From assembly GCA_003645845.1 (NCBI GenBank), contig QNCV01000124.1:1-7543 (forward strand): a DNA stretch of 7,543 nucleotides. The letters run 5' to 3'. The stretch is from Fidelibacterota bacterium (GTDB lineage: Bacteria; Fidelibacterota; UBA2242). Below the pieces are notes generated by a model. That model worked only from the letters and a program-made list of their open reading frames with translations, was not told the origin of the DNA and ran no database searches. Numbering within the stretch: position 1 is the first letter of the stretch; each line of letters starts with the position of its first letter. Position numbers and translations under genes: made by a program. Below are positions 1 through 6,745 of this stretch, piece after piece.

Positions 1-1317
1 GGTCCGCTGGCATCCGGCGTGCCCGGAGCAGTAGCCGGTTATGCGCTGGCTCACCGGAAGTTTGGGAGACTCGACTGGTCAGATTTGCTGGGTCCTTCAG
101 TTGATCTGGCCAGGAATGGATTTCCGGTCAGTTATTACATTCATTCGGGACTGAAATATTATCAGGATCCTTTGAGTCACTTTGAGTCCAGCCGGAATAT
201 GTTTTATCCCGATGGATCAGTTCCGAGCGTCAGAGATATTATTGTGTTTCCTGATTTAGCCAATACGATAGAGCGAATAGCGGAAAAAGGCTGGCAGGAA
301 TTTTATCGGGGGAAAACTGCTAAGGAATTAGTCCGCAGTGTTCAGGCTGCCGGCGGTCTTATCAGTATGTGGGATTTGAAGCATTACAAAGCACAGGAGA
401 GAGAACCGGTCCATTTCACCTATCGCGGTTACGATGTGTATTCAATGCCACCACCCAGTTCCGGCGGTGTCTGTCTGGGACAGATTTTAAAAACCGTCGA
501 GAATTTTCCCCTGTCTGATTATGGCTTTCATTCTTCTCTGTCAATTCAGATTGTGACGGAAGCAGAGCGCGTAGCCTATGCCAACCGGGCCCATTTTCTT
601 GGCGATCCGGATTTTTATAATGTCCCGGTGGAATTTTTAATCAGTGATTCTCTGGGTAAATCCATTGCTGAAAAAATCGATCTGTCGAAAGCTACCCCAA
701 GTACTAATGTTCAACATACTGAATACCACGAAAGCGAAGAAACCACTCATTTTTCGGTTGCCGATAAAGAGGGTTGGGCGGTTTCGGTGACCACGACTTT
801 GAATGGCAGCTATGGATGTAAATTTGTGGCCGGTAAAACCGGTATATTGATGAATAACGAGATGGATGATTTTTCGATTAAACCGGGAGTGCCGAATATG
901 TTTGGATTAATCGGTGCTGAAGCCAATTCCATTCAGCCGCAGAAACGCATGCTGAGTTCCATGACGCCGACAATTGTGACGCGGAATGATTCGCTTATGT
1001 GGATTCTGGGAACTCCCGGCGGCGGGACTATCATAACCTCAGTTGCGCAGGTGTTGATGAATCTTATCGATTTTGACATGAGCCTGGTGCAGGCGGTTGA
1101 TGCTCCCCGCTTTCATCATCAATGGCTGCCCGATGTGATTGACATCGAAGCTTATGGATTTTCGCCGGATTTGATTGACATTCTCGAGAATAAAGGATAT
1201 AAATTTCAAATCCGATCTGCGATTGGCGACGTGAATGCGATAGAAATGAATTGGGACAAAGGTTTTTTTATCGGTGTTCCTGACCGCCGCCGACAATCCG
1301 CAGCATCGGCCTGGTAA
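1..1317 (+). CDS. ggt: Gamma-glutamyltransferase (glutathione hydrolase), 5'-truncated by the window edge
   Basis: This enzyme cleaves the gamma-glutamyl bond of glutathione and related peptides, normally in the periplasm, and is made as a precursor that cuts itself into large and small subunits. The frame is open from base 1, which already encodes the family motif LASGVPGAVAG, so the start lies outside; 438 codons remain of a usual 550-580. Counting codons from base 1, the self-cleavage and catalytic threonine is T248 in ETTHFSV. N268, the DD pair ending at D290, the SSM serines 319-320 and the PGGG loop near 339-342 match the substrate-binding elements of E. coli Ggt. A lid-loop segment (PNMFGLIG) is present. 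The C-terminal RFHHQWLPD block is intact, so the small subunit looks complete and functional. Signal peptide and subcellular location cannot be seen here. It ends 79 nt before cstA, which seems to have its own promoter, so it is probably a separate transcription unit. Confidence 0.96.
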   Translation, partial: GPLASGVPGAVAGYALAHRKFGRLDWSDLLGPSVDLARNGFPVSYYIHSGLKYYQDPLSHFESSRNMFYPDGSVPSVRDIIVFPDLANTIERIAEKGWQEFYRGKTAKELVRSVQAAGGLISMWDLKHYKAQEREPVHFTYRGYDVYSMPPPSSGGVCLGQILKTVENFPLSDYGFHSSLSIQIVTEAERVAYANRAHFLGDPDFYNVPVEFLISDSLGKSIAEKIDLSKATPSTNVQHTEYHESEETTHFSVADKEGWAVSVTTTLNGSYGCKFVAGKTGILMNNEMDDFSIKPGVPNMFGLIGAEANSIQPQKRMLSSMTPTIVTRNDSLMWILGTPGGGTIITSVAQVLMNLIDFDMSLVQAVDAPRFHHQWLPDVIDIEAYGFSPDLIDILENKGYKFQIRSAIGDVNAIEMNWDKGFFIGVPDRRRQSAASAW

Positions 1318-1340
1318 TTTTGAAAAATGATTGATTGTTC

Positions 1341-1370
1341 TTGATATTTTTGATATAAATTAAGTATAAT
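1341..1370 (+). promoter_or_regulatory. Candidate promoter of the cstA operon
   Basis: TTGATA at 1341-1346 and a perfect TATAAT at 1365-1370 are separated by 18 bases, which fits a sigma70-type promoter 26 nt before the cstA start. An overlapping alternative is TATTTTTG at 1345-1352, which matches the Bacteroidetes-type TAnnTTTG element and has a TTTG at 1319-1322 upstream, though with wide spacing. Either would drive the five-gene operon. The gap is strongly AT-rich, so chance matches are possible. I see no clear operator or riboswitch in the 79 nt gap. Confidence 0.55.
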
Positions 1371-1385
1371 TAACAGTTCGAATTT

Positions 1386-1390
1386 GGAGG
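1386..1390 (+). promoter_or_regulatory. Strong ribosome binding site of cstA
   Basis: GGAGG lies 6 nt before the ATG at 1397. It fixes this start and is clearly stronger than the sites before the downstream genes, consistent with 1397 being the first gene of the operon. Confidence 0.85.
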
Positions 1391-1396
1391 ATTGAA

Positions 1397-3004
1397 ATGA
1401 GTGCGGCATGGCTCATACTGGCAGCAATCGTTGTTCTTTTGGCCGGCTATATCTGGTACGGACGGTTTTTGACTCGTCGCTTTGATGTTGACCCTTTGCG
1501 TATTACACCGTCTCATACAAAAGAGGATGGTGTTGATTACGTACCGGCCAAAACACCGGTTTTGCTCGGACATCATTTTTCATCGATAGCCGGTGCCGGT
1601 CCGATTCTCGGACCGATTTATGCGGCTATTTTCGGCTGGATTCCGGTCTTTCTCTGGATTCTGATCGGGAGTATTTTTGTTGGCGGAGTCCACGATTTTT
1701 CTTCAGTTATTGCCTCAATCAGACACGGCGGGAAAACAATCGGGGAGGTTATCGAAGAACACATTGGCCGGTCGGGAAAGAAACTTTTTCTGATTTTTGT
1801 CTGGTCTGTGTTGATACTGGTGGTAGCGGTATTTGCAAAATCCGTTGCCAGTATCTTTGTCAAGGAACCGGCAACAGCCACATCGTCATTTCTCTTTATT
1901 TTTCTGGCAATAATATTCGGCCTGGGCGTTTATCGTCTGAATACTCCTCTGTGGTTGTCGTCGGTAATCGGTGTCGGATTGTTGCTGGCATGTGTTGCCG
2001 TTGGCGTCTATTTTCCGATTCACCGGTCTTATAATTTTTGGATATTTATCCTGTTTATATATGTTTACATTGCGGCAATAACACCAGTCTGGATTTTGTT
2101 GCAGCCGCGGGATTATTTGAATTCCTTTTTATTGTTTATTGTTCTGTTGGCTGGTGTCCTTGGGATTTTTGTCGCCAATCCGAAAATATCGTTTCCGGCG
2201 ATTACCCATTTTAATACCAATCTCGGTAGTCTTTTCCCAATATTGTTTGTGACAGTGGCATGCGGAGCCATTTCGGGATTTCACTCTCTGGTATCTGCGG
2301 GGACTACGGCCAAGCAGTTGGATAACGAACGGGACGCCAAACCGGTTACTTACGGTGGTATGTTAATTGAAGCTGTTTTGGCCGTCATTGCGCTGATCAC
2401 AGCGGTGACGATTCTCCAGGGAGATTATCTGCGCTTGCTCAGTAAGGAGGGTGGCGGTCCGATAGGGATTTTTTCCAACGGGATCGGAACCTTTGTTTCT
2501 CATCTTGGCGTTCCGATGCATCTCGGGATTACCTTTGCAGCACTGGCGATTTCCGCATTTGCTTTGACATCTCTGGATACGGCCACGCGCCTGGCCCGGT
2601 TTGCCTTCCAGGAGTTTTTTGACGATGGGAAAAATTCTTTGCTTAGTCAAAATCGATATATCGGAACCCTGATTACGGTTATAGCCGCTGCATTAATGGC
2701 GCTTTCCGGTACCAGCGATACCCTCTGGCCTCTGTTTGGTTCCGCCAATCAGTTACTGGCTTCGGTGGTATTACTGGCTATTACGGTCTGGCTGGCTGAT
2801 ATACGGGTCAAAAATCGTTTTGTTAAATATCCCATGTATTTTATGTTTTTGATAACGTTGACGGCATTGGGAAGCCTTGTATATAAAAATGTGAAAGCGG
2901 CAAACATTCCTCTGGTGATATTTTCACTCTTGCTTTTCATTGTTGCAGTAATTCTTATCATACAGGCCGGCAAACGGTTAAAACAACTCAAATCCGCTCA
3001 GTGA
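1397..3004 (+). CDS. cstA: CstA-family carbon starvation protein, inner-membrane transporter (short form)
   Basis: This is an inner-membrane transporter of the CstA/BtsT family; characterised members take up pyruvate or peptides, probably driven by an ion gradient. The 535 residues form about 14 hydrophobic segments, beginning with residues 4-20 and ending with 504-524. Family signatures are clear: VDYVPAKTPVLLGHHFSSIA at 46-65 running into a GAGPILGP segment, GGVHDF at 96-101, FHSLVSAGTTAKQL at 295-308, TSLDTATRLARF at 391-402 and WPLFGSANQLLA at 444-455. E. coli CstA is about 700 residues; the shorter length here is common in other phyla and nothing looks broken. It is the first gene of the operon, with its own promoter candidate and strong ribosome binding site, and its stop lies 5 nt before the glycerate kinase ATG. 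The substrate cannot be read from sequence: pyruvate, peptides or another small organic acid are all possible. Confidence 0.95.
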   Translation: MSAAWLILAAIVVLLAGYIWYGRFLTRRFDVDPLRITPSHTKEDGVDYVPAKTPVLLGHHFSSIAGAGPILGPIYAAIFGWIPVFLWILIGSIFVGGVHDFSSVIASIRHGGKTIGEVIEEHIGRSGKKLFLIFVWSVLILVVAVFAKSVASIFVKEPATATSSFLFIFLAIIFGLGVYRLNTPLWLSSVIGVGLLLACVAVGVYFPIHRSYNFWIFILFIYVYIAAITPVWILLQPRDYLNSFLLFIVLLAGVLGIFVANPKISFPAITHFNTNLGSLFPILFVTVACGAISGFHSLVSAGTTAKQLDNERDAKPVTYGGMLIEAVLAVIALITAVTILQGDYLRLLSKEGGGPIGIFSNGIGTFVSHLGVPMHLGITFAALAISAFALTSLDTATRLARFAFQEFFDDGKNSLLSQNRYIGTLITVIAAALMALSGTSDTLWPLFGSANQLLASVVLLAITVWLADIRVKNRFVKYPMYFMFLITLTALGSLVYKNVKAANIPLVIFSLLLFIVAVILIIQAGKRLKQLKSAQ

Positions 3005-3009
3005 GACGA

Positions 3010-4191
3010 ATGCCAAAGAAGATTTTAATAGCGCCGGATTCATTCAAAGGGAGTATTGATTCCCCGGACGTTTGTCGGTTTCTGGCTCAGGGAATTCTGG
3101 AAGTGGCGCCGGAAACGAGAATTATCCTGCTGCCCCTTTCCGACGGTGGAGAAGGCTTTCTCAATGTGTTTCAGTCGTCAATGAATGGAGAACTGATTTC
3201 CGTCAATGTGTCCGGCCCCCTTGGTGAGCCGGTTACTGCCCGCTATTTTATTCTTCAACCTGACAATGCTGCCATCATTGAAATGGCGGAAGCCGCCGGA
3301 TTAATGTTGGTGCCGCCGGATAAAAGAAATCCGCTTAAAACCAGCAGCTATGGTTTGGGACAAATGATCTGCCATGCTCTTGATCAGGGAATTCGAAATT
3401 TCATCATCGGCATTGGCGGATCGGCTACTACCGACGGCGGGGCGGGAATGGCTCAGGCATTGGGAGTAAAGTTCTATGACAATGAGGGAAATGAGATCGT
3501 CGAGCATTTAAATGGCGGTCTGTTAGGGAGTTGTCAAAAAATTTCGCCGGACACTATTCATTCCGCTGTTAAATCGAGTAATTTTCAGATAGCCTGTGAC
3601 GTGGAAAATCCGCTTCTTGGGCCGCAGGGCGCTGTCTATACCTATTCACTCCAGAAGGGAGCATCTCCCGAAGAATTGACAATATTGGAAACGAATATGG
3701 AAAATTACAGTCGGCTGCTCGAATCCACTTTTCAACGGAATATATCAATGGTCCCCGGCGCCGGCGCTGCCGGTGGATTGGGCGCCGGTTTGTTAGCGTT
3801 TTTGGATGCCAAATTGGAAAGCGGAACGAGGCTGATTCTGGATAGTGTTCAAATTAACAGGAAATTGGAGGGCGCTGATTTAGTTATAACCGGGGAAGGT
3901 AAGATTGACAATCAAACGTTTCAGGGCAAACTGGTTAGCGGGGTGCTTGCCCGTGCCAGGCAATATTCCGTTCCGGTGATTGGAGTAGCCGGGAAAATAG
4001 AGCTGAATTCGGATGATTTATCGGAATCGGGGCTGAGCCGGTGCTATTCTCTGGTTGATGAATGCCATGACGAAGATTATGCCATACGGCATGCAGGTGA
4101 GTTGCTGAAAGCCATCGGTCGGCGGTTGGCTGAAAACGAAATTTCAAAAAGTAAAGCGGAACAGGATTTATCAAAATGGCAAAAATTGTAG
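3010..4191 (+). CDS. Glycerate kinase, type I (GarK/GlxK family)
   Basis: A cytoplasmic enzyme that phosphorylates D-glycerate with ATP; most bacterial members of this family form 2-phosphoglycerate, which enters lower glycolysis. From the ATG at 3010 it has 393 residues, near the family norm of 370-390. Motifs in order are IAPDSFKGS at 7-15, LSDGGEG at 43-49, EMAEAAGL at 91-98, GIGGSATTDGGAG at 134-146, CDVENPLLGP at 196-205, GAGAAGGLGAG at 250-260 and VITGEGKID at 292-300. A GTG at 3001 overlaps the cstA stop and would add three residues (MRR), but the family normally begins directly before the K-I-xI-APDSFKG strand, so ATG 3010 is preferred. The Shine-Dalgarno site is weak (GTGAG at 3001-3005), suggesting translational coupling to cstA. 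The 3' end overlaps the aspartokinase gene by 16 nt. Exact phosphorylation position (2- or 3-) is not decided by these motifs. Confidence 0.95.
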   Translation: MPKKILIAPDSFKGSIDSPDVCRFLAQGILEVAPETRIILLPLSDGGEGFLNVFQSSMNGELISVNVSGPLGEPVTARYFILQPDNAAIIEMAEAAGLMLVPPDKRNPLKTSSYGLGQMICHALDQGIRNFIIGIGGSATTDGGAGMAQALGVKFYDNEGNEIVEHLNGGLLGSCQKISPDTIHSAVKSSNFQIACDVENPLLGPQGAVYTYSLQKGASPEELTILETNMENYSRLLESTFQRNISMVPGAGAAGGLGAGLLAFLDAKLESGTRLILDSVQINRKLEGADLVITGEGKIDNQTFQGKLVSGVLARARQYSVPVIGVAGKIELNSDDLSESGLSRCYSLVDECHDEDYAIRHAGELLKAIGRRLAENEISKSKAEQDLSKWQKL

Positions 4192-5561
4192 TAAAATTTG
4201 GCGGATCGAACCTGCGAACCATGCAGGATATTGAACATGTTTTAACTGTTATCAGGCGGTACGACCGGCCGTTAGTGGTGGTAGTCTCGGCTTTTTACGG
4301 GATTACCAATATGCTTGAGGAGATGCTGTTCAAAGCCCAACATGATCATACTTCCATTGCCGAGAATCTGGAAGCCCTGATTGCCAAAAAAAGGGATACG
4401 ATTTTTACGATGATTCGCAGCAGAGATATCCAGAATAAGACCAAAGAGATTGTGGATGTTCGGATCAAAGCCTTAAAACGTTATTTAAAGGGAGTTAATT
4501 ATATTGGAGAGATTCCTCCTTTTGTATCGGATATCGTGATGAGCTTCGGAGAACGCCTGAGTGCCGCAATTATGACGGCGCTTTTGCAAGACCGGGGTGT
4601 CAGTTGTGAAGAATTAACTCCCGAAGATATGCAACTAATCACCGATGGGGAATTTGGCAATGCGGAAGTGGATTTTTCGGCCAGTGCCGAGCCGGTAAGA
4701 AAAAGGCTGGCGGGAGCCGCAACTGCGGTTGTACCCGGTTTTTATGGTGTTTCCAAAGAGGGCAAAGTGACTCTTTTCGGACGAGGCGGAAGCGACTATA
4801 CCGCAGCCTCTATTGCCTCCTGTATCGGTGCGGAATCACTGGATATCTGGAAAGATGTGGACGGATTCAGAACGGCAGACCCGAAACTGGTTTCCGACAC
4901 CCATGGAATTCATCATCTGAGTTATACCGAAGCGGCGGAACTGGCCTATTTCGGCGCGAAAATTCTGCATCCGAGGACGGTTGAACCTCTGATGAATCGG
5001 CGCATTCCCATTCGGATTTTCAATATTGCCAAATCCGATGTCGCCGACAAACCCTATACTGTTATCAGTATTAACGGGACTCAGAAAGAGGATATCATAA
5101 AAAGCGTAACCTACAGCGATGATTTCTGTATTCTGAAGCTCGAAGGACCCGGCGTTGGCAATAAGCCGGGCATTCTGGCAAAAGTTACCCGTGAGATGGA
5201 ACATAAAGGTATTAACATTAAATCTGTGATCACGTCACAGACATCGATTAATTTTTTGTTGGGATTGAAAGACCTGCAACCGGCATTTCGGGCGGTCAGC
5301 GGTTTGAAGCTGACGGCGGTAAAAGACATTATCACGGAGGAAAATCTGTCCGTTATTGCGGCTGTGGGCGAAGGTTTATTGGAAAAACATGGAATTGCGG
5401 TTCGAATGTTCGGGGCTGTCTCTGAGCGGGGAATCAACATGGAGATAATTTCTGTTGGCGCTTCGCAGGTGGCGGCCTATTTTATTGTTAAGCAGAGCGA
5501 CCGCGACGCAGCGGTTCGCGCAATCCATGAAGAATTTTTCAGTAAACAAAAAGGGAAGTAA
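4176..5561 (+). CDS. Aspartate kinase (aspartokinase), monofunctional, with C-terminal ACT domains
   Basis: This enzyme phosphorylates aspartate with ATP to 4-aspartyl phosphate, the first step towards lysine, threonine, methionine and, in this context, homocysteine. The 461 residues divide into an amino-acid-kinase domain (about 1-300) and two ACT regions (about 316-385 and 390-455). Visible motifs are KFGGSN at 7-12 with the catalytic lysine K7, SFGERLSAA at 123-131, GRGGSDYTAA at 202-211, WKDVDGFRTADP at 225-236 and ELAYFGAKILHPRT at 255-268. The first ACT region has GPGVGNKPGILAKV (324-337); the second has RMFGAVSERGINMEIIS (410-426). Length and layout resemble the long LysC/ThrA-type enzymes and not the 400-residue alpha/beta type, and no homoserine dehydrogenase domain follows. 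ACT domains imply feedback control by an amino acid, but the ligand cannot be told. The start overlaps the glycerate kinase gene by 16 nt and has AGGA at 4163-4166. The stop overlaps the next ATG (TAATG). Confidence 0.95.
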   Translation: MAKIVVKFGGSNLRTMQDIEHVLTVIRRYDRPLVVVVSAFYGITNMLEEMLFKAQHDHTSIAENLEALIAKKRDTIFTMIRSRDIQNKTKEIVDVRIKALKRYLKGVNYIGEIPPFVSDIVMSFGERLSAAIMTALLQDRGVSCEELTPEDMQLITDGEFGNAEVDFSASAEPVRKRLAGAATAVVPGFYGVSKEGKVTLFGRGGSDYTAASIASCIGAESLDIWKDVDGFRTADPKLVSDTHGIHHLSYTEAAELAYFGAKILHPRTVEPLMNRRIPIRIFNIAKSDVADKPYTVISINGTQKEDIIKSVTYSDDFCILKLEGPGVGNKPGILAKVTREMEHKGINIKSVITSQTSINFLLGLKDLQPAFRAVSGLKLTAVKDIITEENLSVIAAVGEGLLEKHGIAVRMFGAVSERGINMEIISVGASQVAAYFIVKQSDRDAAVRAIHEEFFSKQKGK

Positions 5562-6712
5562 TGTCAAAGAAAAAAACAATTCATGAAATAAATGAAAAAC
5601 TGAAAAACGGCGGAGCGTTGGTGTTAACCGCTGAAGAAGTCAGCAAAATGGCATCGGAGTTATCGCCATCCGAAATTGTAAAGAAAGTGGATGTCGTTAC
5701 CACGGCTACATTCGGACCGATGTGCTCATCGGGCGTATTTATAAATTTTGGTCATCCGGAGCCACCGATTCGGATGCAGAAGGTTTTGTTGAATGACGTG
5801 GAAGCCTATGCCGGTATTGCCGCCGTCGATGCGTATCTTGGCGTCACACAATTATCAAGGTCAAGACCGAAATACGGCGGCGCACATGTGATTGAAGAAC
5901 TCATTGCCGGAAAAGATGTCCGGCTGCAGGCAACCAGCGACGGCACCGATTGTTATCCCCGGAGGGAAATCGATACTCTGGTTAATAAGGATACTCTCAA
6001 TGAATTTTATATGTACAATCCCCGCAATGCCTATCAGAATTATCCGGCGGCGACAAATGCCGGCGACAGGACACTCTATACTTACATGGGAACATTAAAA
6101 CCCCGATACGGTAATATAAATTATTCAACTGTTGGTGAACTCAGTCCGCTTCTGAATGATCCGGAATTACGAACAATCGGGATCGGCACGCGGATATTTC
6201 TCTGCGGCGCCCAGGGGCTTGTTGCCTGGAACGGAACTCAATTCAGAACTAGGGGAGAAACAAACGAGAGCGGCGCTCCGCTGAACAATGATGCAACTCT
6301 TGCAGTAATCGGCGATTGCAGGCAGATGGACAACCGGTACATCAAAGCGGCATATTATAAAGGATATGGCGTCAGTTTATTTGTCGGAATCGGCATCCCG
6401 ATTCCCGTACTGGATGAAGACATTGCTCACCGGGTTTCGATCAGAAATTCGGAGATTGAGACGAAAATCCGGGATTACAGTCAGGCTGATAAACCTGAAG
6501 TAGCCGTAGTCAGTTATGCCGAATTGCAATCCGGGAAAGTGGTTTTAAATGGTAAAGAGGTGAAAACATCACCTATGTCGAGCCTGAAGCGGGCCCGGGA
6601 AATCGCACAAACATTAAAACAGTCGATTATCGATGGCGAATTTGAAATAACTCAGATGGTTCAGGCATTACCGGCCAACGCAAGCGTAAAGCCGTTGACT
6701 ATTCGCAATTGA
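5561..6712 (+). CDS. Homocysteine biosynthesis protein, DUF39/HcyBio family (COG1900)
   Basis: In Methanosarcina acetivorans and other methanogens, members of this family convert aspartate semialdehyde and sulfide to homocysteine, replacing the homoserine route. This 383-residue protein has the family features: VTTATFGPMCSSGVFINFGH at 45-64, the LNDVEAYAGIAAVDAYLG stretch at 77-94, YGGAHVIEELIAGKDV at 105-120, SDGTDCYPRRE at 126-136, then GIGTRIFLCGAQGLVAWNGT at 207-226. Cys55 and Cys131 sit in the two conserved cysteine positions thought to handle sulfur; C215 and C253 are also present. The protein ends soon after the core domain, with no CBS or ferredoxin domain fused to it, and no NIL-ferredoxin gene follows. 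The ATG overlaps the aspartokinase stop by one base and has an AGGGAAG site just upstream, so the two genes are probably translated together. The family call is firm; the reaction in this organism is inferred from homologues and neighbours. Confidence 0.92.
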   Translation: MSKKKTIHEINEKLKNGGALVLTAEEVSKMASELSPSEIVKKVDVVTTATFGPMCSSGVFINFGHPEPPIRMQKVLLNDVEAYAGIAAVDAYLGVTQLSRSRPKYGGAHVIEELIAGKDVRLQATSDGTDCYPRREIDTLVNKDTLNEFYMYNPRNAYQNYPAATNAGDRTLYTYMGTLKPRYGNINYSTVGELSPLLNDPELRTIGIGTRIFLCGAQGLVAWNGTQFRTRGETNESGAPLNNDATLAVIGDCRQMDNRYIKAAYYKGYGVSLFVGIGIPIPVLDEDIAHRVSIRNSEIETKIRDYSQADKPEVAVVSYAELQSGKVVLNGKEVKTSPMSSLKRAREIAQTLKQSIIDGEFEITQMVQALPANASVKPLTIRN

Positions 6713-6745
6713 GATAAAAACATTTTCTGAAACGAGTGTCGCTTA

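Noticed and set aside
19..21. GTG at 19 as the true start of the gamma-glutamyltransferase.
   Set aside because: The reading frame is open through base 1 and the codons before 19 encode conserved family sequence (LASG), so the gene is truncated by the window and does not start here.
1289..1310. GCCGA/TCGGC inverted repeat near the end of the gamma-glutamyltransferase gene, followed shortly by a short T-run, as a possible terminator.
   Set aside because: The stem is only 5 bp with a 12 nt loop, lies inside the coding sequence and is followed by TAATTTT only after a gap; too weak to call.
3001..3009. GTG at 3001 as the glycerate kinase start, overlapping the cstA stop.
   Set aside because: It adds only MRR before the ATG at 3010, and family members normally begin right before the first beta strand with IAPDSFKG.
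4836..5204. Minus-strand open frame of 122 codons inside the aspartokinase gene.
   Set aside because: It shows no recognisable domain and lies wholly inside a well-conserved kinase; it is a shadow frame.
5892..6098. Plus-strand 68-codon open frame inside the DUF39 gene.
   Set aside because: It overlaps conserved DUF39 motifs in another frame and resembles no family I know.
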